Below the pieces are notes generated by a model. The model was not told where the DNA came from and did no database searches. It was given only the letters and a program-made list of their open reading frames with translations. This document shows positions 1 through 38,350 of a stretch of 64,000 nt of DNA, in pieces; positions within the stretch are counted from its first letter, which is position 1; the number at the start of each line of letters is the position of its first letter. Made by a program: the position numbers and the translations under genes. Source of the stretch: Cristatella mucedo (taxonomy: Eukaryota > Bryozoa > Phylactolaemata > Cristatellidae); assembly GCA_009760855.2 (NCBI GenBank), contig WPIO01000019.1, positions 5,682,501 through 5,746,500 on the forward strand, given 5' to 3'.

Positions 1-1164
1 CTAGTTGTTTGAGAGTGCCCAGCGACGACTGAGCTGTATTCATTCGAGCTAGCTGCATGCTCAACTCTGGTCTGCTTTCCACTATGCCGGCAACCCCACC
101 TGAAGGCCAACCAGTGCTGCATTGCCTCACCCAGACATGCTCCTTGTTCAAGTACCGCTGCAGCTTTTTGCTCTGCAATTATAAACCATCAACAGGTGTT
201 TTTTAATGTCGCTCGTGACCTAGCACTCGGTGAGGATCACCTATTCTCTTACCTGTCAGTCGAGGACGGTAGTAGTTTAGCTGCTGCTGGAACTCACCAG
301 CCGAAAGCAGATCGTGCTAGCAGTGGGAATTAAGAGGCATACATGTCATGACCCATGCTGCCAAGCCTGCGCCGGTCTGCTCTATCCGGCCCAGGATTTT
401 CAATCCGTAGATGGTGGAAACCTCCGTTGGAATTACGTTTTGTGGATTTTTCTGAACACAGTCCTTAAATCACCATCCCACTCCTCTATGGCAATGACCT
501 AGAATGACTGGCCACTCGGGCTAGCGATATCTACTCTTTCTTTGCCCAGTCGGCCAGCCAAATATGGTAACGTTACCGGCAGGTATCACAAATGTGCCCT
601 CTGCCCATGGCTGGCACACATCACACAGTCTAATCACAGGATCCTTCGCATGGATGCGCTCTAATCTAAATTTTCCCAGAGTCGGTATGTGGCTATGTGA
701 ATGGCCAGCGGTGAGGTGGCTTATATGGCAATTTGCTGATGGCAGAGGATCATCAGATATTCCTGTCTACATGTGGCATACCAATGCCAGTGAAAGGAAC
801 TGCATCTAGCAGCAGTGTGTGGATGCTGTCGAGTGCATTCTTGCTTTAGATTGCTGTGCTGTGCACTCACCGAGTCAGCACATTGTGTCTTTCTTGTGAT
901 GGACTGGTGGTAGATTGGCCAGGACACCATGCTGTGCTGCTGCATGAGGAGGGGCAGTGCTGCAGTCACAGTTTGATTGCAGCAACAGCTACGGAAGCCA
1001 CGTGTTAAATGTAGCAGACCACTAAGCGACGCCTGTGGCATCATTGGCCATAGCTTGCCAGGTGGTGCTTTACCACTTGAACCAAGTTGCTGCCTTTTCT
1101 TCGTTTTCGCATTCGAGTTGTTCGATTGGGGTTGCTGGCATGGGAATAGAAAAAAATGTTTATA
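1..1164. other. Unassigned sequence
   Basis: No exon, RNA gene or recognisable repeat. Open frames are short with no known motif. It could hold 5' non-coding parts of the MPRIP gene. Confidence 0.4.
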
Positions 1165-1292
1165 CACATTGGCTGATTTAACAGCCTCATTTGTATAGCA
1201 GCAGAAGACCCTTATCATATATCCCCAAAGCTTGCAGTTAGCAACAAATGATTGCCCACCGCAGGATTCGAAACCACGACCTCGTCATGAAG
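1165..1292 (-). mobile_element. SINE-A (tRNA-derived), partial
   Basis: Reverse copy: GGCTGATTTAACAGCCTC (tail side) to CCGCAGGATTCGAAACCACG (B box side). The head with the A box is lost near 1292. Confidence 0.75.
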
Positions 1293-1571
1293 AGCGTCAT
1301 GAACGTCATGAAGAGCGAGCACCTTACTTCCTGTGTGACTACGGTCCCGCTCTCTGCTCCTTAGGGTTATGGTGGGGTCCTTTGTTACTCACACCCTATG
1401 CTTTCGTGGGTCTGCCTCGTGACAAGTGTGCATTTGTGAACTTGCTCTAGCAGTATTCTTTCTCTTCAACTGCCCAGTCACAAGCCAACCGTTTGCAACA
1501 GTGGAGACTATACTAGCTGAATAATAGTGGTGACTGGTTACGGCATTGCTACATCGACGATACTAACAATA

Positions 1572-2212
1572 ATAATAGCAGTAGTAATAATAATAATGGT
1601 CATTTATATAGCCCTTAGGATAACTAAATCTCTTTCTAGGCACTTTTCTTAGTCTGAAAAGAAGCACGTTAATTTGTAGTAATGAAATGCATGTTATCAC
1701 CTCCCATTTGCATACAAATGGCAGCTCACGTGGACAGACCAAAGACTGTGAGGAACATGTGGGTTTGTAGCTTCTTGTAATGTAATTTAATGTAATATAA
1801 TGTGCTTTTTAAATGTCATCAAGTTAAAGGTGTCAGTCGGTGGTGAACTCCCGGCTTTGGGAGCATATGAACCTAAAGCACCCTATCGAAGGATTTGAGG
1901 TTGGTTAGACCCACGGCTAAGCAACTTGTCAGAAAAGCAGGTCTCACTATGAGAAGTCTGATGTGGAAATGTTTTCGGTAAGTGGGCCGGAGCAAGAAAT
2001 TGAAATGACCTAAAAGCGAGTGGTACAACCTTGAAGTCGATAGTTTGCTTGTTGGGGAGCCAGTGCACATGTCAGTTGGGACGTTCACGACAGACAAGCC
2101 TAGCTGTACAGTTTTGCAGCAACTGTAAGCATCCAATTGCACAGTCAGGAAGACCTTCGACTAATAAGTTTCAGAAGTGTTCAGATGAAGTGACAAATGC
2201 ATGGGCCCGCTG
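1572..2212 (-). mobile_element. L2/CR1-type LINE, 3' fragment
   Basis: Same 3' UTR and ORF2 end as the copy at 12268-13120 (GTAGTGAACTC...TTTGGGAGCATATGA block; reverse-strand KTVQLGLSVVNV). It ends in a TTATTATTATTA-type tail at about 1572-1595. 5'-truncated near 2212. Confidence 0.78.
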
Positions 2213-2584
2213 CACGTGACCTTAATGTACTGATGAAGTCACCAGCTGTTAAACGGTCCATGGCCTTGCCGAGGCTACCAGAAAAGCTATTACTGTGTGG
2301 CTGTGATTGCTGGCATGGGGCTACTTTGTGTCTGTCGAACTGCATGTGACAGGAATGCCGGGCTGAGAGCAAACGGTTCTCAAGGCGCACCAGCTCACGG
2401 ATGCTTGATAGCAGAACCAACCTCAGGATGACTAAGGCGATGGTAAACAACAGATAAGACTTTCATCTGGTCATTTCCAAATTAGTGCTGCTGATATTCA
2501 GCAATTGGTGCCGGGCTGGGTGCTGGCAGTGCCGAACTTCACGGGAGCTTATCGTGGGTCTTCGATGACTGTGTGTAAGCAGAT

Positions 2585-2680
2585 GCGCTCGGTGCACACT
2601 TGTCGGCATCGGTAGCTAGCCCACGCCCCGTGGCGCTCGGTGCACACTTGTCGGCATCGGTAGCTAGCCCACGCCCCGTG
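2585..2680. repeat. 48-bp direct duplication
   Basis: Two identical 48-bp copies in tandem, 2585-2632 and 2633-2680, starting GCGCTCGGTGCACACTTGTC. GC-rich relative to the surroundings. Confidence 0.95.
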
Positions 2681-2796
2681 GCCCTGCTCACTAGACCTAT
2701 CTTAAAGGATTACGTTTGTCAACATATAAAAAAATCTACTGAGCCGTTTTCCGGTCGATGGTGCCTCTGCATGCTTCTGATTGTGCGATTAGCCTG

Positions 2797-2870
2797 GGAA
2801 GGGATTGATCATTGAGAAGGGATTGGTCACTGAGAAGGGATTGATCACTGGGAAGGGATTGGTCACTGAT
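2797..2870. repeat. Short tandem repeat, about 21-22 bp unit, 3-4 copies
   Basis: Units of GAAGGGATTG(A/G)TCA(T/C)TGAGA type in tandem with small changes. Confidence 0.9.
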
Positions 2871-3439
2871 GATGGTCTTCAGAATTAATAGACGGCCGGC
2901 AGCTCACCATGCTGTAAGTGATGGGTCCTCTGAATATAATTGCTGCTTTTAGCTCCAAGTGTCAGCTTCGTTAGCTGGGTGTTGTTTTCGACTACCAGCT
3001 AGGTGATGCATCACTGCCTGCCGGCAAGTCAATACCGTGGCCATGTGTTTTTTGTGCATATTCTTGTGTGTGCAATGCATGTGTGCATGTGTGTGAGCGA
3101 AAGTTTTGAGTGTTTGTGCGTGTGCGTGCATGTGTGTACTTCAGCATTCGGTGGCCTGCCCACAGCGCTGCCGTATTCGTGTTGTCTGTAAAGTAGAGTG
3201 GTTTACCAAATGTACACGTTTAACAAGCAGTGCTGGATGATCGGGGTCTTATTTTGTTTTTCTTTGGCCTGCCCGAGATTGTCTAGGCTTAGATTGTTAA
3301 GCTCTGCAGTCTGCCTGTGACCCACCTCCACCGACGTTAACCAGACTGCAATTGTTCTGAGGATGCAATTGTTCTGAGACCTGGGCTTGCCCAGCCTACC
3401 TTCATGATCACCTGCCTTTGGGGGGGGGGGCAAGGTTCA

Positions 3440-4312
3440 GGATATGTCATCGTAACAGGGCATCCAGTGCCGCATATGGATGTCCACTGGCCAACAGCAG
3501 CATAGCACTGTGTAAAGCAGCACAGCAACGTGTAAACAACCTAGAGCTCAAAATTTGCTCTGCTAGCATATCTCCTGTTGAATCTGCTCGAAATCTCAGT
3601 GTCCTGTTTCAAATTGACCTTTCATTCCACGCCTGCATCAGCTCTACAGTCAAGCCTGCCTACTTTCAGCTACATAACAATGCTAAAATTCTGGCTTGCT
3701 TAGACAGGGATACCAGATCTAAATTGTTCCATGCATTTGTGACATCCCATCTCGACTTCTAAAACTCACTCCTTGCTGGTCTACCGGCTTGTACAATTGG
3801 GTGCTTACAGTTGGTGCAAAACTGCTGCTAGGCTTGTCTGTCGTGAGCGTCATAGTTGCCACAGCACACTACTTCTACCCGATCTGCACTGGCTCCCAGT
3901 CAAGCAGCGCATCGACTTCAAGGTTCTGCCACTCAAGTTTAGGTCCCTTCATTCTTTGGGTCCAGCCTGGTGGTTGCTCTTCATGGCCAAGGTCATGGGT
4001 TCGAATCCTTCACAGGCGATCCTTTATTGAAGCTGCAAGCGGTGGGGATAGCCTTTAAGGCTCTTATGCCACTGTACAAAAATAGGAGGCTGCTAAATCA
4101 CGTAGAATTTTTTTAACCATATTTACATGCTGACTCTGTGCATGTCACCTCTAACCATGTTTTGCTTATTGACATTGAGCATGCTATCATTAACCATACG
4201 ATAACACTTCCTTTGCCGCAAATGTAAAATGCTTAGAAAGAGATTAAGTTCTATGAGGGTGATATACAAATGTATTATTACTGTAGCTATTATCTATCCA
4301 TCATCATTATTA
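3440..4312 (+). mobile_element. L2/CR1-type LINE, 3' fragment, split by a SINE
   Basis: Encodes QRVNNLELKICSASISPVES, ARNLSVLFQIDLSFHACISS and RSKLFHAFVTSHLDF followed by HWLPVKQRIDFKVLPLKFRS. A SINE interrupts it at 3969-4110, after which the 3' UTR resumes (TTTACATGCTGACTCTGTGC) to GAGATTAAGTTCTATGAGGG and an ATTATTA end. Confidence 0.83.
3969..4110 (+). mobile_element. SINE-A (tRNA-derived)
   Basis: GGTTGCTCTTCATGGCCAAG, the B box GGGTTCGAATCC, then GCGATCCTTTATTGAAGCTG and AGGAGGCTGCTAAATCACG. Inserted into the L2 copy at 3440-4312. Confidence 0.8.
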
Positions 4313-5916
4313 GAGCAGGTAGGTTACTCCCTGTGCCACTCTTCCAATCGCTGGTCATCATGTTGCAGTGGCCGAAATGGCTTTAGTGGTGCAGCTAGGG
4401 CTCCAGCGATGTTCAAGCCGAGTGTGAGGCTGACCTGTGGCTTGCTGTCGATGCCAACCATTCACATGAGGCCTTCACCGTGGAGCTCAAGTGTCCTGAC
4501 TAGCCAGCTGTTTTGGCTGGCTGGCCCACACCTACTGGTCCCACCTCCCAGGAATTGAGATCGCTGCCAAGTGCCGTCAGTGGTCGTGTGATTGATGGCG
4601 ATGCCCTGGTACCTAATCTTGGTGTGGCCTGCAAGAGATCATCGGCTCGTTTAGCTTCGTTCGGCTGGCACTTCATCAGGCCGCCTGCTTCTGCCTGCCT
4701 CCACCACCGGCTGCTCCCTTGTGCTCCTTGCAGGCAGCCAGCATTCGTGCCGGCTGCCTGCACTGGACCGTGACTGCAACCTGGTGAGGACTCCGGGTTG
4801 GGTCTCTTGAGTGTGGCCACTCAGCAGCTCCTGACTATACGGCACGAGTGGGGGCGTCTCTCCGAGGCTTGCGTAGGTCTTGCGCAGGTCTTGCGCAGCC
4901 CGTGACACCTCCGCCGTGACGCCTCCGAGCAGCTTCCCAATTGCCTGCGACGCGACCCTGTGACCGGTTGTGTCACCATGCCACGGCATTCTCCGCCTGA
5001 CAAAGGCAAAGGAGCTCGAGCACGACGTGGGGAGCCTCGTAGTGGCTTCAATATCGTTGCCCAATATCCTCGGAATTGTGTGCTCCATTCTGTGTGTCCC
5101 CGGTCTTTGGCAGCAGTAGTGAACTCACAGCGAATGACACAAACGTGCTGGCTTAGAATTTAGTGACAGCCACTAGGCAGGTCGTCAGCACCTCTAGGGC
5201 AGCAGCAGCATGGCTGTCTGCACGATCTAGATTGTGCACAAAGGGTTCGTCAGCAGCTGTGCGAGGGGAAGCTAATTAAAGCGAACTTCTTTTCTGGTAT
5301 GGAAGGTGGGTGAAGGCTGAAGTGACCTCACCATCCAGTTGGGCTCTTGCCTGTTGATGGCTAGTCAGCACAGTCATTCGTGTTCCCCATGATCCTCGCC
5401 TGCCTCCGAGTCTTGTGCTCGAATGTTGCATTCCAGGGCAGCAAAAGATAAGGTGAGGAAGAGAGAGAAGAGATAGGTAGATATATAGAGGTGAGAAAGA
5501 GAGAAGGTGAGACCGAGGGGCAGAGATTCGGAACTTTCTTAAGATTACTATGTAGAGAACATAGAAGGAGAGAGGGAGGTGCAAGCGGTGTAAGCATCTA
5601 CTTGCAGCCTAGCATGCATTTATCTCGATGCTACACCGTCTCGATCTCGGCTGAGGCCTCGGTGCCTAGAGTAGAGACCCGAATGAGCCATCCTCCATAC
5701 ATACATTCTGCCAGTTGTTGGCTTTCATGCATCAAACGGTTTACCGGAAGCACAAGTGGTAACAGTGGTCGTTAATCATACTAGTCTTGGTCTTGCGGTG
5801 GGGTTCTTGGACAGAAGTGACCTGACTTGTTCTCCTGTTATGGCTGGTCAGAAGTTTTTAGCAAGAATGTGCTGCCACGGTGGACCAGCTATGTGCACAG
5901 GTTAAAGGATAGCGGT
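4313..5916. other. GC-rich unassigned sequence
   Basis: 4370-5160 is more GC-rich than its flanks and has an unbroken reverse-strand frame of 145 codons (4651-5088) without recognisable motifs. 5440-5590 is purine-rich. Possible promoter-side or first-exon DNA of the MPRIP gene, but I see no splice or start evidence. Confidence 0.35.
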
Positions 5917-6520
5917 AGAAGATAACAATAATATTAATAATAATGATGATAATGACATTTGTATAACCCTAATAGAGCTAAGCTAAATCTCTTCTTAACT
6001 TGTGTCTGGAAAGGAAGCATGACAATTAGTGATAGTATGCAGTCTCAGAATGCACAAGCACCAAGTGGACATTTTACTAAGATGAGGCAATGGCTGTGAG
6101 GAACTGGTTGGTTTTTACCTTCTTTTTAAATGTCGGTAAGTCGGTGGACCTCGTGATGGCGGGGGGGGGGGGGGGTGAGTTCCAGGCTTTGGGAGCATCG
6201 GAACTAAATACACGGTTTCCAAATAATTTGATGCTGATACTGATTTGATACTACTTTTATATCTTGGCTGTGGTATCCTTATCCAATCTGTCACACATTT
6301 TTGCAATGTTTCTTAGCTGAAAGTAGGCTGACTGGACTGTGGAATTGATGTGGTCATCTAGTGAAAGCCCACGACCATTCACTTCAGAACAGGACGCCCA
6401 GATTTCGTGCAGATTCTACAGTGGATGTATTGGCCGAGCCCATTGTCAGGGTTAGGCTTTTTCTAATTTCCGAGGAACGCTAGGTTTGCCCATAACTAAT
6501 AAGTTGGTTTTGTATCGTCA
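5917..6520 (-). mobile_element. L2/CR1-type LINE, 3' fragment
   Basis: The 3' UTR and terminal ORF2 in reverse: the GGTGAGTTCCAGGCTTTGGG block is shared with the copies at 1572 and 12268, and there is a TTATTATTAATATT-type tail at 5925-5950. A 15-base G run sits at 6162-6176. Internally deleted. Confidence 0.75.
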
Positions 6521-6882
6521 TTATCGATTTGAGAAAGGACACTTGGCTGGGCATCCATCGCCATTGCATAGCAGGGCGATGTTATCGTGCCTTTTCGTCT
6601 TCGCCGCGGCCGCCTGAATGCGTTCCACGCGGTGTGGCGCAGCAGGCCCAGCCACTGTTTGCTGTCTAGCTGTGGTCGCTAGCCGAGCACGAGGCACCGA
6701 GTCGTTTCGTTACCGAAAGAAAATGCGTGCATAGATACCTCCGGTATAAAGGGCGCCGTTGCTGCTGTGCACGCTCGTGTAATAGCTTCGACCTCAATGT
6801 GCATGCGCGGCGGACAGTGAACAGCAGCAACTGGCTGCTGCCCAAGCGCCTCCGATTGAGTCGCCCGCACGCTCCATTGCAG

Positions 6883-33854
<26,972 letters not shown>

Positions 33855-34925
33855 AGTAGGCCTCCGAGCGAGCGGGCCTTGTCGACATCTCGCGTGTGCA
33901 GCAACTGTGCCAACCGCAGACGGTAGCTACTTACGACCTAGGTGTGACCTGCCCACGACGAGGGGTGCGGCGGCGTCCAGTTGGGTCTGCTAACCGGCCG
34001 TGCGGAGGAGCAGAGGCCTCCGACCGACATGCTTCGTTGGGCATTTTGGGATTTTAGCCTTCCGAGGCCGGCCGTGCCCCTCCCCTCTGCTCACACAGTC
34101 TTCACCGTGGTGGCACGGTCACGTGGATTGCAGCAGCGCTCCATACACTTATCCCGCAGCTGCAGTATTACGTCTTGAGAAAGTTTTTTTTTACTTTCAT
34201 TATGAATGCCACGCCCTTCTCAGGATAGTGTGAACTACTTACCCGTAGCAGGCAGATGTCTCTGCGCATCTGATGTACAAAGTTGTATATTTTCTACGGT
34301 AACCTATGTACGTTTTTATTTATACATGCCGACATGTTGCAGTACATGTGCACCTGTTGTTCATTGCTGCGTCTTACTATGCTCCCGGCAGCAAGCGAGT
34401 CATGCTAGCGAAGGTGGTCATGCTTTGCCACAGCCATGGCAAGTACCACCTGTACGGTGCCTGTACCCGCCTAATGTTGCCTGCTTGAAGTATGCTGTTG
34501 GCTGAAATTTTGCGACTAGGGCGGTATGCGATACTCAAATGACAAAACGTTTAAATGCAGCCTACCGGTTCACTGCCGTCATGCCGTCTCGTCATATGGC
34601 CTAAACCAGCAGGTAGATGGCACAGAGACATGTGGGACTGACCACGGCCGCCGCCAGCCGCACGGCACGACGTTTTTTCGTGCCGGCTTTACCGTGCTAG
34701 CTTGTGGTGGGAAGGCAAGTTATAAAAAATTTATTTTTTACCAAGTTAATTGCACACGTGGGGTCACTTAAAAGTTAACAGCCGAGCCCTCTGTGGGGCC
34801 GACTTGCTTGCAAATTTTTTAGCAGGGCTCGGTCGAAATTATGTAATTTGAAAGCTGAACGTCTGCTAATCTGGTAACGGCATAGCAAAAATAGGTCGAG
34901 GTTCGTGTGCTTCTGTCGTAGATCT
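33855..34925. other. MPRIP 3' UTR and downstream DNA
   Basis: Follows the MPRIP stop codon. No canonical AATAAA was found here, so the polyadenylation site is not located. No exon-like sequence. Confidence 0.45.
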
Positions 34926-35095
34926 GAGCCGTGATGACACACTAGGTAAGGTGGTTGCTTTCACGACTTCGGTCCCGAGGTCGTGGGTTCGATTCCTGCG
35001 GTGGGCGATCCTTTATCGCCACTGCGAGCGGTTTTGATAGCCATACAGGCCCTTCTGTCGCTATACAAAAGAGGCTGTGTGATCAGCTAGGATCT
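34926..35095 (+). mobile_element. SINE-A (tRNA-derived), full length
   Basis: GAGCCGTGATGACACACTAG, B box GGGTTCGATTCC, GGGCGATCCTTTATCGCCAC and GAGGCTGTGTGATCAGCTAG. Close to the copy at 42592. Confidence 0.88.
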
Positions 35096-36167
35096 GGCAG
35101 CAGCTAGGTTGACTTCGGCCACTGTCGTACTTACGGGCTGTCGGCAGAGACCTGTGTTTTGAAATCGAAAGAACCTCATACGAAGTGGTGGTGTCCACGT
35201 AGTGTCATGGATTCTAATCCTCGTGGCTTGCTTGAATGCTTCCATATTTCTTGCACGTGTATATATCAGTCTTGCTCATAATCATAGCCGAAAAATTAAA
35301 ATTGACTGCCTGTAGCAGTAATGGCTTTTCATCCAAAAACAGGAAGTTCATTTTTGACTAGAATCAACGATCAAGCCAGAAAATTCGTATTGGCCTTGAA
35401 CTAAAAGGTACACTGAAAATCAAACGTGTTAAGAGGTTATTTTGTGTATTCCAGTATATACATTGCAGTATTTAGACCATGTGCACTGCCGATAAGAGAT
35501 AGTTGTCAGCCTAGTCATCCAATCTCGCGGGCAATCGGACTCACGACCTCTCGATGTACTGTTATTTAGACTTTCCTCTTAGCAGACTAAGGTTAGGCAC
35601 TAACATTCTGACTGCTGACCGGAAGATCCATTCAGCATGCCACTGAGCATGACCAAAGATACAGCTAGTTAGCTCTCTGGGTGCTGCCCAAGGCTTGAAA
35701 CTCAGCTAGACAATTAGAATAGCCATTCCATTATTCTGTAAAAAGCTTGTAAGGCTGGAAAAAACCTGAGACTTGTGTTCGTAGATATTATTCACTAGCC
35801 AGTGCATAGAAGTTTGGGACACTTTCTAAATGTTGGTTGCCAAGAGTATGGTACTGGGGTTCAGGACGGAGGACAATTTCTGAGATGACTCTTGACGACG
35901 TCCCCTTCCCCCAAAACGGCCCGAACCCAGTCTCTTTTAACGGGCTATTACGAAACGGTTACCTAGTAAAAGCAAAGTCCCCGGGGCACTGATAATATCG
36001 GCGACATTGGTCCGGTCAATAGCCGGCAGCATTTTGTGGGTCCTAGCAGGAACTTCAAACAGAAAGTGCTGAGCGGTAGCCAGGACTTTGCAGAGTGGAA
36101 AGCCAACCTCGTCTGCGACCAAAACAGTTGCAGGGTTTCGTTCAAAGAAACCTGAGTGCATCGCCTA
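35096..36167. other. Unassigned intergenic sequence
   Basis: A 74-codon reverse frame at 35937-36161 has no known motif. No transposon was recognised. Confidence 0.4.
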
Positions 36168-36310
36168 GCTGGTTTTGCCCAGTGGTTAAAGTGTGCCGCG
36201 ATCGAGGTCTGACCGAGGTCGTGGTCCCAAGCTCCGTGGCATGTGCAAAGCGCCTGAATAGAGATTGAGTTCTCTTACTTCGATATGAAAATGAATTATA
36301 TTGTATATTA
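36168..36310 (+). mobile_element. SINE-B, diverged
   Basis: GCTGGTTTTGCCCAGTGGTT, GGTCGTGGTCCCAAGCTCC, GCGCCTGAATAGAGATTGAG and TTCTCTTACTTCGATATGAA ending AATGAATTATA. Confidence 0.8.
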
Positions 36311-36408
36311 TCGCCCGTGTCCTGCGAAGCCAGGCTACATCAGCCGGCTGTCATTTGCCGGCAACTAAACTCAAATTACACGAACAGCTCTGCAAGGTCT
36401 TATAAGAC

Positions 36409-36608
36409 TTTCATTTCTCTCATTGCCCTGGTGTAGTCATTTGGGTCTTTAAAGCTGACGAATCCATAGCCTTTGGTCTTATCGGTGGTGCGTTCGTCTC
36501 GCACAATCCGGGCTTTCTGGAAAGATGGGTACTACCTAAAGGCCTCGGCCAGCTTGTCATCGGTTACCTCATTACCGAGGTCGCCGAAGAATATCCTAAA
36601 ATCATCTG
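36409..36608 (-). pseudogene. RBM42-type RRM exon relic with one in-frame stop
   Basis: The reverse strand reads ADDFRIFFGDLGNEVTDDKL, AEAFR, a TAG stop, YPSFQKARIVRDERTTDKTK, GYGFVSFKDPNDYTRAMREM. RNP2 (RIFFGDL) and RNP1 (KGYGFVSF) are intact, and the match to the RNA-binding protein RBM42 RRM is close. It starts right after a TTTTTGGCAG acceptor-like site and loses similarity at AAA|GTCTTA, so it resembles a copied exon rather than a processed mRNA copy. No flanking RBM42 exons were found. A live gene with an allele- or error-derived stop is possible but less likely. Confidence 0.7.
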
Positions 36609-37544
36609 CCAAAAACCCGTGCAATCAGTAATCTGCAAGCATCCCGGAAGCAATTACCAAAAGAAAACCAGACGACTTCGTGGGAGTTGTACTAGGACTC
36701 AAGGAAGGAAGGCCCCTCCCCCCCCCCGAGGAGAGCAAGCATGTTATTTATCCACGAGTACACCTGTTTGAAAGTAAGGCCATTACCGGCAGCCTGAACA
36801 CTACAGGGTTGGTTCCTGCTTCAGCTGACCGCTGCTTGCGCAGCCGCGTTCAGACGAGCCTCGAAGGATTTAAGGAGGCTAAATAAAACATGCGGGGCCG
36901 CCCAGGCGCCAATGGCTCGGGAACATAAAGGGAACATATTGGTCTCCAAGAGGGGCTATGAGACTAAAAGGCACCGCGAAAGCGTGCCGGGATTCTGCCA
37001 ACTGCGGGAGTTTTCGAGTTTGGGAGGAGCCAAATGGCAAGCAACCTTCCGTCGCGCCTTTTTCGAGAGGATGTCTTCGGAGGTAAGGTCTTTTTAACCA
37101 CCCCGACCATGAGTATCAGTCAGTGGGGTGGCCCTACGTAAGCTCAACCCACGGCTATGATGTAACATAATATAACATGCAACATTAACCGTATGATGCC
37201 GCCTGGGAATTTTACCATGCAGCCGCTTTATGGTTCCCGGTTGTCCAATCCTGGCGACAAACAACAATGCTGCTAAGTGAACAATGTTCTCTCATAAGCT
37301 GCATAAACTACTCATTAAGGGCTCACAACCAAGATTCCTGTAGCAGACGAATTATTTTTTTAAATGAATTGGGTTTACGGTGCGCCATACTATTACTTAG
37401 CCATTATTTTCTTACCATAACAGTTTCGCAGCACAGATTTGAAAGCTGCATCTATAATGCCTCGGACAAGTAATACCCGGTTGAAGTAAAAAAGGGCGTC
37501 GTCTGAAAGAACCATGCACTCGGCTAGTCCAAAAGGTGTGGAAA
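36609..37544. other. Unassigned intergenic sequence
   Basis: Contains a C homopolymer at about 36718-36727. Two forward frames of 61-68 codons have no known motif. It lies just beyond the RRM relic but holds no further RBM42-like exon that I can see. Confidence 0.4.
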
Positions 37545-38350
37545 TTTTACCCATTCGGGCTTGCTTGGACAGGGATACTACATCCAAATTGGTCCATGCA
37601 TTTGTTATATCCGTCTCGACTTCTGTAACTCACTGCTCGCTGGTCTACCGGCCTGGTGAAATCAAGTGCTTACAGTTTGTGCAAAACTCTGCAGCTAGGT
37701 ACTCACTTTCACGTCCCTTCATTCTTTGGCTCCAGGCTACCTATCCGACCTACTCCCCCACCGAGCTAAGCATCGTACCGCCGCTTTTCTGAATCAAATC
37801 GTACGAACAGCTCACAATAGCCTGTGGACTCGCTTCCCTGAGTCATATAATAGTTCCGTCACGGAAGACAACGCTGCGCCATCTCGCCGCTTGACGAAAG
37901 TGAACCGTCTTGTCATGTGACGCAAGTGTGCCATCTTGTGGCGTGACGGACTTACTCACTTATATTAGCAGAGGTAGCTACACCTTTTCCGAACCTTTAG
38001 TTCAATGGAGACCGTGCATTTCGTTCGTATCCCCCAAAGCCCGGAACGCACTCCCGACTGACGTCACAACATCAACGACTTGATGAAATTTAAAAGGAGT
38101 TAAAACGCATATATTTATCACAACATTTAGTATGTCCATGTGATTCATTCTTTGTGGGCTTATGCGTGCTGACACTGTGCACGCTGCCACTAACCATATT
38201 CGCAGGCTGACCCTGTATTATCACCTGTTATGTTATGCCTGTTGACATTGAGAATGCTACCATGAGTCATTCGATCATGCTTCTTTTGCAGCATATGTAA
38301 AGTTCCTAGAAAGAGATCAAGTTTTGAGGGCGATATGCAACGTATTATTA
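37545..38350 (+). mobile_element. L2/CR1-type LINE, 3' fragment
   Basis: Reads GLLGQGYYIQIGPCIC-like frames (ARACLDRDTTSKLVHAFVIS), then ILWLQATYPTYSPTELSIVP and the 3' UTR (TGTTATGCCTGTTGACATTG) to AAGAGATCAAGTTTTGAGGG and an ATTATTACTA end. Stops are present; inactive. Confidence 0.8.

Larger units (their letters stand above)
2213..3439. other. Unassigned sequence with short tandem repeats
   Basis: Apart from the duplications at 2585 and 2797 and a GT-rich stretch near 3050-3140, nothing recognisable. Confidence 0.4.

Noticed and set aside
4651-5088. 145-codon reverse-strand frame in GC-rich DNA
   Set aside because: No motif, no splice or start support; high GC alone lengthens open frames.
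6727-6882. Extending the first MPRIP exon upstream to 6727
   Set aside because: The frame is open and contains WLLPK where PH beta1 should be, but the AG at 6882 is a good acceptor and the upstream residues do not otherwise match. Left as an open boundary, not called.
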